A stretch of 64,000 nucleotides of DNA, taken from positions 13,567,128 through 13,631,127 of the forward strand of contig JALMQS010000187.1 of NCBI GenBank assembly GCA_024734495.1, given 5' to 3'. Of this stretch, positions 23,681 to 34,352 are shown one piece after another. This DNA comes from Forficula auricularia. Lineage: Eukaryota > Arthropoda > Insecta > Dermaptera > Forficulidae. The stretch's first letter is position 1, and each line of letters begins with the position of its first letter. The position numbers and the translations under genes are program-made. The notes beneath the pieces are model-generated. The model was not told the DNA's origin, made no database searches, and saw only the letters and a program-made list of their open reading frames with translations.

Positions 23681-24249
23681 GTAAGTGCTTCAGACAAGTT
23701 CGATTCGAGCGAGCGAGCACTTGCCAGCCATCCTTTATAGGAAGCAACTCGCGGCTTTTTGACCAAGCCTCTATAACTTCGTACTGGAAACCTGTACATG
23801 GCTGATTTTTTTCCCTTTATACTGGTCCATAAGCTTAACTAAACCAGCCTATGCCAGCGGCTTCCAGCCCTAATATATGTGTGAGCTACTTTCGAAGTTA
23901 AAATCATTCTGTGAGTTACTTGTTACAAACAATTTATTTATTTCTTATACAACATTATTTACACAATATTATATATATCTACAATTGTACAACCAAATAC
24001 CTAACCACCACCAAATCTTTCAAAATATTTAAAATTATATACCTAGTTATTAGAGTGGTCCTTATTTTTGGTTTTTTCGCATTTTTACGCTGACAAGGGC
24101 GCATATGGTTAGAAATAAATAAAGAAGATATTCCTCAAGTTTCAAGTCTCTATCTCAATTATAATCTGTACCCTCATGTAAATTTCGCATCAAAATAACA
24201 GGGGTTTTTGGTATTGAACAATCAATTTTTTATTCCGGGAAAAGTAATG

Positions 24250-25000
24250 GTACAAAAAATTTGAAACTCTGTAAATAGTGATGAGCAAAGCAAGACCAAT
24301 ACCAAGACCGCAAGAGCAAGACTTTGCTTTGATTATGACTAATATTAATACTCAACAACAAAATAATAATAATATTTTTCTTAAAAGTGATCAGGACTTT
24401 CTAACACCCTTTAGAAGACTTTACAAACACACCCTCTGCCTATATTAATTAGTGATGAGCAGAATTGGTCTTGGTCTTTCAGTCTTGGTCTTGGTCTTTC
24501 AGTCTTGGTCTTGGTTTTTCAGTCTTGGTCTTGGTCTTGGTCTTGCTTTGCTCATCATTAATATTAATACTCAAAATCAAAATAATAATAACATTTTTCA
24601 TAAAAGTGATCAGGACTTTCTAAACACCCTATAGATGACTTTACAATCACACCCTCTGCCTATATTAATTAGTTATGAGCAGAATTTGTCTTAGCCTTGG
24701 TCTTGGACTTGCTTTGCTCATCACTATCTGTAAACTTTATCCTTATAATAGTAATAGCTACTATTATAAGGATAAAGTTTACAGATAATGATGAGCAAAG
24801 CAAGACCAAGACCAAGAATATTTACAGATTTTTAGCTATTATAATTTTGGAGTTTATAACTTAGTAACACTAAGATATGAAATAGCAGTATTTTATCTAG
24901 CTGTAACACTAAAATTATAATAGCTAAAAATCTGTGATAATTCTAACGGATAGCTACTATTATAAGGATAAAGTGTACAGAGTTTCAAATTTTTCGAAGG
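24250..25000. repeat. Palindromic host element with nested hAT insertions
   Basis: The outer arms pair AAATTTGAAACTCTGTA (about 24258-24274) with its complement near 24975-24990, and TTTATCCTTATAATAG (24736-24751) with CTATTATAAGGATAAAG (24956-24972). A hAT element splits the left arm (24276-24726), and part of a second copy with the same end (GATGAGCAAAGCAAGACC) lies at 24791-24818. A further inner palindrome (about 24830-24940) has arms ACAGATTTTTAGCTATTATA. Confidence 0.75.
24276..24726. mobile_element. hAT MITE with CTTGGT tandem repeats
   Basis: Termini TAGTGATGAGCAAAGCAAG and its complement, with a perfect 8-bp duplication TCTGTAAA (24268-24275, 24727-24734). Inside is a partial tandem duplication of about 260 bp and a hexamer array of TCTTGG-type units (about 24465-24545). 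No transposase. The hexamers continue directly from the terminal repeat. Confidence 0.85.
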
Positions 25001-27319
25001 GGTTAAAATATAAAAAATTAAGAAATAATAGTTTATTATATCTAAAATTTTGAAAAAAAATATGTCCGTAAAAGTGGCGGTTGGTGACTTTTCAACCAGG
25101 GAATGCTGTCGAAAAAATATCTTTCATTTTTCGAAATTTTATTTTACAAATTTAATCGAATATGGCATCATTTTTGTTATTTTTCAAATTTAACATTAGA
25201 TTTAAAAAAAATATAATTTGGGACCTTCACCACAAACTGATACTGCTTTGTGTGAGTGAGGGTAGGATTAAGAAATTAAATCTTGTGACTTAACTCCGCA
25301 GTCCCTGAGATGGAAATCGTCCATCTTCCACAATGAATCAACCTATTCTATAAGAAAATCTTAAAGGCCATAGTGGTACTAATAAAATAATAAGATCCTG
25401 AAAGTTTCATATGATCCTAAATCAATTGGTTTTTGAGAAAAGCCAAATATGTAAAAAACAGAAAAAAATTTTTCTCAGGATTGACTAAACCGATTGATCT
25501 TAATGTTTCATATGTTTTGGGGACTGATAATAGCTTCTAGAAAAAAATTATGAGCTATATCGGTTCATAAGATGCTTGAAAAAAAAATATTTTTCTTTTT
25601 AATTTTAATTTTTAACCATGATACAATTTTGCCACAATTATAAAACTATTTTTTTTTCAAACCTTATCTATTTCCCTATAATACTATGACCTTTTCAAAT
25701 TTTTAAAAAGGTACGCCTTATAGTAGAAAAAAATTATTTATTTATTTATTATTTTTATTCATAAGTTTTAAGCTTTGCATTTTATTATCTTAACGCATAT
25801 TCATAGAATTTGTATTTTTTAAAAACATTATTTCACTTTCAAAACAACAACAATTATTTTTTTGCCAAAGTCAAAAATTACAACAGTAAATATCAATAAG
25901 AAATTTCATAGTTGTTTTAACAAATATTTTTGGAATAACTTTCTATTATAAAACTCGATTATTTATATATTTTTATTAACCTGAGACATATGGTAGATAT
26001 AACCAAAAATTATCGAATTAATGAAAGACATGAAAATTTTCTTCCCGAAAAAATCCAAATTTGCAAACAATGCAAATAGTAGAGTTTGGGTACAATTAAA
26101 TGGAAAAAATGAATCTTTCTCTCCTTCTAAAATAAAGGGATGAAATCTATAGGCTTAATTAACATATAGTGAAATACAAAGAACCTAGAATGCTGAAATT
26201 TGGAATACTTGTAGAACTAGCCACATTAATAAAGGAGAAAATTTAAAAATCGAAACTTTGTCTTCTTCAGATCCTGAAAAGAAGGGGTGAAATTTAAAGT
26301 CTAAATTAACATATAGTGAAAATCTGAAAATATTATAATGACTCTGGAATGCTAAAATTTGCCATGTGGGTAGAGTATGGTACATTAATAAAGGGAAAAA
26401 ATCGCAAAACCTAAACATTCACTTGTTCAGGACATAAATACGCATCTAACTTACAAAAAGGAATGAAATCCCAGCAAAAACAATTATGTAAAAAAATAAA
26501 TAGCCTACAGGATATGCAACTATTTAGCTCCTTAGCATTTTTAAAGCCTACCCTACAGGCTCCCTTGGAGTGTTTTTAATAGGAAAAATGATATACATAA
26601 AATATTGTTTTAAAATGTTTATATTTTCATTTATTTCAGCAATTTTTAACTTTTTCACTCCCCGCTCCATATTATATAAATATATGGTTACAAACTATCA
26701 TTTTTACTAGCAAACCAAAAATAAATTTATAATGAAGGAAATGTTTAAAAACATAGAAATGGAATAGTTTTCCTAAGAAAAATTTCTATGTATCCTGTTC
26801 TTGAATGTTTGAAGTAAAGTGTCGAAAAAGGAGGCCGGGAGGAACTTTAATTTGGAAAAAGGAAATCAAATATTTACATTGGGGCATTTTTTGAAAATTG
26901 TTTTTGATCATCTGGCAATGAACAAACAAACACGTTGACCAATAAATTTCTAAACTCGATTTTTTCAAAAAATTTCATTAAACTCTCTTTTTTGTAGTTT
27001 TACAAAAATTTATTATAAGAAAGTGTTAAGAATTGTTTCTTTTTGCTTCAATAACATGTAGAATATTCCATTTCTACGCTTAAAGCATCGCTAGTGTCTG
27101 GGCTATGAAAGAAACCATCCGCTTTAAGAGAATTAAGATTAACTCCTACTATCTCACAAAATTATAATCTTTCTACCAAAAAAGCTTTCTAGTTACGATT
27201 CTGGAGAGAAAACATTCCAAATACACTATTTAAATTTTATACTAAATCTGTATAAAAATTTTAATCTATCAAGACTGCTAAATTTAGAGCTGAGTGTTTT
27301 GCATATTATTATAAGATAG
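25001..27319. other. Intergenic, AT-rich
   Basis: No gene recognised. Degenerate internal repeats occur at 26140-26430 (two units sharing aacatatagtgaaa and agaatgctgaaatttg), a diverged tandem duplication. Confidence 0.5.
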
Positions 27320-27321
27320 CT

Positions 27322-27500
27322 TTTACTAAACAGCAAGGCTCCTTTGGTATACTAGTGATATACGAAGGGTCATTCGGGATGATGCTTTGAATACACTCCC
27401 CTTTATCCCCCTACGTCCACTCTGCTTTTTCAATTTCACACTCCTGCATATCCAAACAATAGGACGAGAAAATTGGAATCGGGCCTCTAATAAAGAAATT
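27322..27500 (-). pseudogene. Coding-like segment of unknown origin
   Basis: Preceded on the minus strand by an acceptor-like tatcag at about 27503, this GC-richer segment is open in one frame for about 58 codons (starting GQTISLLEARFQFSRPI) to a TAG. It is open with a single stop in a second frame (GADNFFIRGPIPIFSSYCLD ... IQSIIPNDPSYITSIPKE). The second frame reads more like protein, so this may be a decayed gene or transposon exon. I cannot name a family. Confidence 0.3.
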
Positions 27501-28060
27501 GTCTGCCCCCTGATAATATGTGAAATTTCCAAAATGACGGAATAATTCAAAAGGAAAATAAGATCCCTTGATGGAATGTCAAGGGCTCGAGTTATTCATT
27601 TAAAAAGACAAATTTCAGTAGAATTGACTGAGGAACTTTTATTTTGTCTAAAGGATTAAAAATAATAAAAAAATTGTTTTTCTGCGCTTAAAGAAAGAAA
27701 TATTCTTAAAAAAAAAGTATATTATTTACAAATCTCATTAAAGGTCCGGAAAATAATTAAGTGTTGAATAAAAAAAATAAGAAGATGTATAAACAAGAAA
27801 AGTTTGCTTCTATTTATCAAGTAATCTTTTAGAAGAAATACAAATTAAGAAGACTAAAATTCTATTGATTTGTCACCTTTCGCCCCCTCCATACGCACAT
27901 AGCTGCAAAAAGTTATTTGTTTATATATACCTCGGCAATGGAATGATAAATAAGCCATTAATCTAACTTTCAACAAACGTTAAAACATTCACATTTTGGT
28001 GACATAATAGTAAGCAGATTATTCCTTATATTCAGGCTAAGACTTATTCATAGTGTAAAG

Positions 28061-28244
28061 CAGGGCTTTCCAAACAAATCCGGCCCATGAAACTTTTCCA
28101 TCCTGCCCTCGGCTATTACAGAATTAATTCACAAATATTCATTACATTAAATATTATTTCCAAATATAATATCATATATCCGGCCCTCCCATATTTTTCA
28201 ATGTTCCCAAGTGGCCCTATCTCTAAAAAGTTTGGGGACCCCTG
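28061..28244. mobile_element. Short hAT MITE
   Basis: Starts CAGGGCTTTCCAAACAAATC and ends AAGTTTGGGGACCCCTG. The flanking octamers are GTGTAAAG (28053-28060) and GTGTAAAA (28245-28252), seven of eight identical. It is 184 bp and non-coding. Confidence 0.85.
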
Positions 28245-28252
28245 GTGTAAAA

Positions 28253-29287
28253 TACCGATGTTTCCACACAGGGCCGCGCCGACTATAGGGCGAATGTGTG
28301 CAAAACACAAAGTCGGCCAAGTCAAAGGGCGGCAAAACAGCTAGACAGACAATTGAAAAGACTATAAAGAGGGCGTAAAATTAAAGTTTGCACACGGGCG
28401 GCCAAATAGCTTGGCGAGGTCCTTGTTCCATACCCTTAGAATACGTGAGATATAAAATTCGTTCTTATTTGCCGTCAATAAAAATTGAATGAACGAATTC
28501 GAGAAAATTTTTAATAGTTAAACCACTTTTGAACGCCCTCAGGTACAAAATAATGGTCTAAAATGGATTCTTTGAGGAAACCTCACTCCGTTATTTTAAG
28601 AAAATTAAATTAAAAAAAAATGCCAAATTCTATTTAAGGAGATCTTAAAGAAATACCTCAAATCCCATGATAAAAAATATATTTTATGTAGAACCGCACA
28701 AAAAATTCATTTTAAAATGATTTGAAAATACGAAATTTGTACCAGTACAAATGGAATGTGCAGTATTAAATACAACCGCTCCCAGCAGCCATACATGTCG
28801 CATCTCTACTAAGCTTCAATAAGAAAAAAAATATCAACAAACCAGCCATTCTAAAATTCTTTCTCGAAAACGTTGCTAGCCCTCGAACTATTATTTAATT
28901 ATTTTACAAATTTGGTGTTTTTTGAGGCTCTTGAAAGCCTTGGAAGTCTCAAAAAACACCAAAATTTTAATTTAAAACATTATAGTACCCTATCTAATTA
29001 ATTATTTTATTTATTTTAAACCCACTAATGGTTATTATATATTAATAATACATATATTGACTTTATCTTATATTAGAAATAAAAATTATCAAATTTTATA
29101 ATGAACATTTGGAGGTGTTCAAAAGCAGAGCGACTTTTGGTTTTTTATGAGAAATTCAGCAAAATAGAGATAAAGGTTCGAAGCAAAAGTAGTACCTGTG
29201 CTATAATCTAGAAGGACATTTAAAAACTAAGTTTGGACCACTCTGTCTATTTAGTTTTATCAAAAACCTTCTTGATTATAGAGGTCT
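28253..29287. other. Intergenic
   Basis: A GC-richer scrap at 28265-28430 (cagggccgcgccgactataggg) looks like a repeat end. A short inverted repeat at 28915-28965 pairs TTTGGTGTTTTTTGAGGCTC with its approximate complement. No gene. Confidence 0.5.
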
Positions 29288-29298
29288 ATCAGTGATAT

Positions 29299-30628
29299 TC
29301 ACTTCCCAAAAAGACAGGCGCGGATAAATGTGAAAATTTCAGGACCATTAGCCTAACCTCACATGCCTCCAAAATCCTAACCAAAATAATCCAAAGAAGA
29401 ATAGAACAAAGAGTTGAAGAAAATCTGGGGGAAGACCAGTTCGGCTTTAGAAGAAACAGAGGCACCCGAGAAGCAATTCTCTCTCTTAGACTAATAATAG
29501 AAAGGGCTTTTATCAGGGAAGAATCTGTCTACATCGGATTCATAGACCTAGAAAAAGCATTCGATAACGTCAATTAGGAAATTATGTTTAAAATCTTAAA
29601 ACAGGCGGGAATAAAATTCAGGGAGAGAAGACTAATCTACATTCTATATCAAAACCAGACGGCAATTATAAATATTGGAGATGAGCAAAGAGAAACCAAA
29701 ATAAAAAAAGGTGTAAGACAAGGATGTGTGCTGTCACCCATGATTTTCAACTTATACATAGAAGAAGCGATTAAAGAATTCAAAGACAAAATTGATACAG
29801 GTATCGAAATCCAAGGCCAAAAGATCGCTATGTTAAGATTTGCCGATGAGATTGCCCTTCTAGGAAGCAATAAAAAAGAATTAGAGGAAGCCCTGAATGG
29901 AATTAACCAAATCCTAATAGAAGAAATCAAAATGAAAATAAACAAGAATAAAACCAAGGTCCTGTACAAAAAAAGAACAAACGAGACAGGAATGCATCAA
30001 AATTAACCAAGAAAACCTAGATGGAGTTAAGGAATTCCGCTACCTAGGAAGTAAAATAACATGGGATGGGAGGAGCGAAAACGAAATTAAATCAAAAATT
30101 GCCCAAGCAAAAATGGGGTTTAATTCAAAACAAAAACTACTATGCTCCTCCTCAATCAGCTTAGAAAACAGGAAGTTGCTATTGAAGACATATGTATGGA
30201 GCATAGCCATGTACGGGTGTGAAACCTGGACAATTAGAGAAGCGGCGAGAAAGAGATTAGAGGCTTTCGAAGAAGAAATTGCTACAGAAGAATGATGAAT
30301 ATTAAATGGATGGATAAAATTACAAATGAAGAAGTTCTTGGAAGAATCGGAGAAAGAAGAACCTTGTGGAAGAGTCTGAAGAAGAGAAGAGGTCAGATGA
30401 TGGGGCACACACTGAGACATGGGGGACTGCTTAGGGATATCTTGGAGGGGGAGGTGGGAAAGAAAAGGGGAAGGGGAAGAGCCAGATTAGAATATTTCAA
30501 CCAAATAATTGGGGATATGGGATGCCAGACATTTAGAGAGGTCAAACAGCTGGCGGGGGACAGAGTCGAGTGGAGACGGATTGTTGCATCAAACCAGTCT
30601 TAGGACTGTATACTCAATGATGATGATG
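29299..30628 (+). mobile_element. 5'-truncated RTE-like LINE with 11-bp TSD
   Basis: Flanked by ATCAGTGATAT at 29288-29298 and 30629-30639. It ends in a TGA microsatellite (tgatgatgatgat), a tail style common in RTE-group LINEs. It begins within the reverse transcriptase. Confidence 0.88.
29320..30603 (+). pseudogene. RTE-like reverse transcriptase remnant
   Basis: Readable in pieces: KCENFRTISLTSHASKIL (RT motif 1), DQFGFRRNRGTREAI, GFIDLEKAFDNVN (motif A), KGVRQGCVLSPMIFNLYIEE (motif B), and MLRFADEIALL (motif C, where the catalytic pair DD has become DE). Then come EFRYLGSKI, MYGCETWTIREAARKRLEAFE (the conserved C-terminal block) and MGHTLRHGGLLRDILEG. Defects are a stop codon replacing a Trp codon at about 29575, frameshifts near 29990 and 30280, and the changed catalytic Asp. 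This C-terminal block and the (TGA)n tail suit RTE-type rather than jockey-type LINEs. Not functional. Confidence 0.85.
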
Positions 30629-30802
30629 ATCAGTGATATGAGATTTGTGGGTTGGTCCACTCTGCTTTTGAACGCCTCATTTTATCTGTAGTTTGATTCT
30701 CATTGTAGAAATGCACAGTTTCACGCCTGTTAATTATATTTATCTTTTTCAATATGAAAAAACAACAACATTTTATTTATGTTGTTTTTTGTTTCTCTAA
30801 TA

Positions 30803-30950
30803 CAGGGCTGTCTAACCTTTTGGCTTACACGGACAGCATTTGATAAAAAAAAAAAAAATGCTTCGGGCCACATATAAAATATACCAATTCTATTGATATT
30901 TCTCAATAAAAATGAATACTTATAATGTAGAATTAAGTGGGAGATAAATT
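30803..30950. mobile_element. hAT 5' end fragment
   Basis: Begins CAGGGCTGTCTAACC and follows the same sequence as the ends at 32897 and 20990 (ggcttacac..., cgggccacatataaaat). No matching right end was found. Confidence 0.65.
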
Positions 30951-31429
30951 TAAAACTCTAATTTATCGATCGGAGAATTTACCACTCCTTGAAGCCCCTA
31001 AAAACTTAGTAAATTGTATTGTATCTAACTTTCTGAGATTTGGCTCGTGACCCCGGCTTTTTTCCTTCTACTCTGTTCTTTTCACGATGGAGGGGCCAGC
31101 CCATACAGGCCTTTAGGGGATCCACCTTCTGGTGTATCTCCTTCTCACATCAATATCATTAAAAAAAAAAAGAATAATGTAATCCAGGTACTATTGATGA
31201 TATTATATTCCCGAGAGGGTGAATATAACTCTTCTGACATGTAAGAAAATCATGCATAACAGCTCGGATTCTGTAATTATAATAATAATCATATTGATTT
31301 TTATTCAAATTAGTTTTTATATTAAGATTTATATTGCATTTACTCGTATATATTTTACAATGCTCGATTAGAATAAGTAGAGAAAGCAATCGTATATAAA
31401 ACATATATATATATATAATTAAGGTTTTG

Positions 31430-31930
31430 TCTGTACATTGCTCCAAATCACGCCAAATTTTGGTTGCAGACGTTTCAAGCAAAGTTATGAACGAAAACAC
31501 CCTCAACAAAATTCCTGTCTGTATGTCTGTCCGTATGTTTCCGTCGTTTCCGAAAAGTTGCTCACGATTCACGTAAAAACGGTTGAAGGGATTATTATGA
31601 AATTTCATATTTACATCAGATGTCTTCTGACTTACGTTTTTAGCTATATAACGTTTTGATATTTTGACCCCAAAAGGGGGTTTGAGAGGCGCACGAATGA
31701 GAATGATCAAATAACTCCTAAGCTATTAACTCTAAGGCAAATTTTATGATGAGCAAAGTTGTAGGGGATGTGATTTCTGACAACTTATGTTTAAAAAAAT
31801 TCCCCCAAAAAACCACCCAGAAAAGGGGGGAGGGTCAAAATATGAAAATTCTTGCTCTTTGACCAGACTGAACCAAATTTTGTATACATAATCTGTGGGT
31901 CACTAGTAGGCTAGGAATGCAAAACTAACT
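31430..31930. repeat. Dispersed repeat with CCAAATTTTGTATACATA motif
   Basis: The part at 31860-31925 (caaccaaattttgtatacata ... gctaggaatgcaaaactaac-like) recurs at 2135-2200 and 40785-40990. The preceding block (31440-31700, gtctgtatgtctgtccgtatg) has the look of a conserved dispersed invertebrate repeat. No ends or frames. Confidence 0.5.
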
Positions 31931-31934
31931 GAGG

Positions 31935-32175
31935 CGGGGTGGAGGAACGGGGGGTGGGTGGGGGTGCAGTCAGGAGTGAGGGTTCAGATGAGGACCCAGG
32001 GGCTTAGTGGGGTGGTGCGGGGTAGGGTGGGTGGGGCGCGGGGTGGTGGTGCGGGGGTGAGGGTTCGGGGATGGTGGTCGTGGGGATGCTGGTTTGGGTT
32101 CGGGGGGTGGTAGTTGGGTATGAGGGTGGGATTCGTGGGTTGGGGGTCCAGGGGGCGTGCCCCCTGGATAGGAAA
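31935..32175. repeat. G-rich low-complexity tract
   Basis: About 240 bp of GGGTGGGG-type sequence in a strongly AT-rich setting. It ends with a small palindrome around CCAGGGGGCGTGCCCCCTGG (32147-32166). The minus strand gives a proline/histidine-rich frame by composition alone. Possible G-quadruplex former. A shorter similar tract is at 36475-36555. Confidence 0.7.
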
Positions 32176-32453
32176 GGGCCGCCGAAGGCATTCAGCGAAG
32201 CTAGTCGTATATAAAACATATCTTAAAAGAGAATTTATTTTAATAGACGTATTTAGTTAGAATTCATAATAAAGGAATTAGAATAGATTTAATTGTATGT
32301 AGAGAGAGGTTCGAATTCAAGCTCAGATTTGTCCGTAAACAAGCTCCGACCAGTTTATTCGAATTGGAAAAATTATTTCAATTCGATACTTCTAGGATTT
32401 ACCTTTTTAACTATTCGGTGCTTGTACAATAACTTCAGTACTCTTTATTGCAG

Positions 32454-32589
32454 GATCCAAAGTTCACTCCCCACCATGACTACATGCCCCCTTTTAAGCC
32501 CATGCGATGTGAATTCTGAACCCTGTCAGGCCAAAATCAACGGCGTTGAGGCTTTCCAGTGATTCTGCTCGCTCCCACACGTCTTCCAG
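32454..32589 (+). other. Candidate spliced exon, probably non-coding
   Basis: A GC-richer 136-bp block is bounded by a strong acceptor (ctttattgcag, preceded by pyrimidines) and a strong donor (CCAG|gtgagat). All three plus frames have a stop inside, so it could be a UTR exon, a lncRNA exon, or a coding exon that ends here. One frame contains MTTCPLLSPCDVN...EAFQ and then a stop. No partner exon identified. Confidence 0.35.
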
Positions 32590-32896
32590 GTGAGATTTTT
32601 TTCCATTTTTTTCTTTATTCTACCCATTCTTTATTTATATATTTATTTCACAGTTAAAAAAATAAATTATCTCAATATTAATATTTCGATTTCAACTAAT
32701 TTTTCAAATACTTAACTAAAATTAATAACTCGTATTGTAAACCAGTCTTAACCTTTTTAATCTGCCATCCAAATTTGAAAAATACTCTATTGTCGAAACG
32801 TCGTCCATTTTGATGAGATTTTCTCTACAAAAATCTGCAATCTCGACGGTTTGGAGCTTGAACTTCTCTTTAGATAAACAAAAGCAGCTACTAAAG

Positions 32897-33660
32897 CAGG
32901 GTTGTCCAACCTTTTTGGTTTACACTGGCCGCATTTGATGAAAAAACAAATGATTCGGGCCACACATAAAATATACTAATTCTATTGATATTTCTCAATA
33001 AAAAAGGATAGCTATAATGTAGAATAATGTAATTCACAATTACAGAAGCGAAAATGTCATAGCACAATAATCTATGAGTTCTTTTTCTTCAGGATATTGT
33101 TTTTTAAATCATTTAGTACTTCAAATGATTCAATTACATGAAAAATTAAATATGAGATGAAGATTGATTTTTAAATATTCGAAACTTCATTATTTTTTTA
33201 CCTTAAAGCTGAGCTTATAACTTTTTTATATTTATTTAATGTCACCGGGAACAAACCTCATTTAGACAGCACATAAGTAGAAGCTTATAACTTTGCTTTT
33301 AGTGAATTTTATTCTTGAAAATACCATTAGGTACCTAGTATATAAATTCATATTTCCAAAAAGTGAATAATTATTGTGAAGCCAGGAGTATTTGTTTCTG
33401 GTTAGGTAATTTTTTATAAAATTTTAATAAAGAGACATTATCAAATTTTTCTTTCAGTTCAATATCTGATTGAATGTATTTTCAATTGCAGGTAAAATAT
33501 TTATATCTAATAAAAATGGAGTCGAAATATGCCACAAATGCGAAAAAATTTTTCCGAAATCTTGATATATTTTTTCACATTAAAAATTTAAAATATACCC
33601 ATTTATTCTTCGAAAACTTTTGCGATGATTTTCCAATTGCAGCGGGTTGAACATCACTGC
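32897..33660. mobile_element. Old hAT element with SINE insertion
   Basis: Left end CAGGGTTGTCCAACC. The interior matches parts of the 20990-21976 element (gaaacttcattattttttt, agtgaattttattcttg). The right end is decayed near 33650 (gttgaacatcactgccct). No convincing target duplication. A SINE 3' tail sits inside at 33225-33281. Confidence 0.6.
33225..33281 (-). mobile_element. SINE 3' tail, 5'-truncated, with 13-bp TSD
   Basis: AGCTTATAACTTT flanks the insert on both sides (33212-33224, 33282-33294). The minus strand reads TACTTATGTGCTGTCTAAAT and continues to GGTGACATTAAATAAAT, identical in arrangement to the end of the SINE at about 44570-44625. The clean duplication proves a retrotransposition event into the hAT element. 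Confidence 0.8.
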
Positions 33661-33914
33661 CCTAATATAATGCATTTTGTTCATCTATGGATTTCTCAAA
33701 GAATGTTCGATTTTTATTAAGTTGATTAACGAAGAGATTTCTGTATGATGAGGTTGTCTTATATAATTCCATTTGCGAATTGTTTTTTTTTCTACATTTT
33801 TTTATTAATAACAGCATCACTTTTGATTTTTGTGAAATTATAATTTTATATCTCTATGATTATGATTCATGTTGCATGAATATTATTTTTCTATTTATGG
33901 AAGGGAAGATATTT

Positions 33915-34352
33915 CTGTGCCAAAGAGAAACAAAGAGGTTGTCCTCTGCTTGATGCAAATAAACATACACACATTTATATATATATCGAAATTATATATC
34001 CGTGTATATATTATTTATTTGTTTAAGACATAATTTCTAAGGCTTGGCCCTCATTATCAGTCTTTTTAATTATAAATATTATTTTTCATGGGATCAGTAT
34101 TTTTTAATTCTACCTGGCTATTCATCTGAGAAAGAAGAAAATTTTTTTCAAAAATTTTCAATATCCACGCAAAACTGATCCCATGAAAAATAATATTTAT
34201 AATTAAAAAGACTGATGATGAAGGCCAAGCCTTCGAAACTATAGTCTCAAACAAATAAATAATATATATATAGAGATATATAAATTCGATATATATGTAT
34301 GTATGTTTATTTGCGTCAAGCGAGGACAGCCTCTTTGTTTCTCTTTGTGAAT
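33915..34352. repeat. Palindrome bearing hammerhead-like core
   Basis: Arms about 33915-34105 and 34165-34352 are reverse complements (CAAAGAGAAACAAAGAGG at the left edge). The spacer of about 60 bp includes ATCTGAGAAAGAAGAAAA. The right arm holds the best-preserved core (34212-34246), and the left arm's mirror copy is mutated (ctcattatcagtc). A relative lacking the first part of the core lies at 62650-62812. Confidence 0.75.
34212..34246 (+). ncRNA. Candidate type I hammerhead-like ribozyme
   Basis: CTGATGA (34212-34218), T, perfect six-pair stem GAAGGC/GCCTTC with a CAA loop (34220-34234), GAAAC (34235-34239), TATA, GTC (34244-34246). AC and GT can form a two-pair stem III with a TATA loop, leaving C as the cleavage residue. 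GA before the core pairs with TC after GTC, and ATTTAT (about 34190-34197) can pair with ATAAAT (34254-34259) as an outer stem I. The one unexplained point is the extra T at 34219. Inference only. Confidence 0.45.

Noticed and set aside
24465..24545. CRISPR-like array
   Set aside because: The units are direct hexamers without spacers, inside a hAT element in a eukaryotic genome.
29649..30420. Minus-strand frames across the RTE element
   Set aside because: Shadows of the plus-strand reverse transcriptase.
31970..32219. Proline/histidine-rich frames on the minus strand
   Set aside because: They follow directly from the G-rich low-complexity tract and have no splice signals or known motif.
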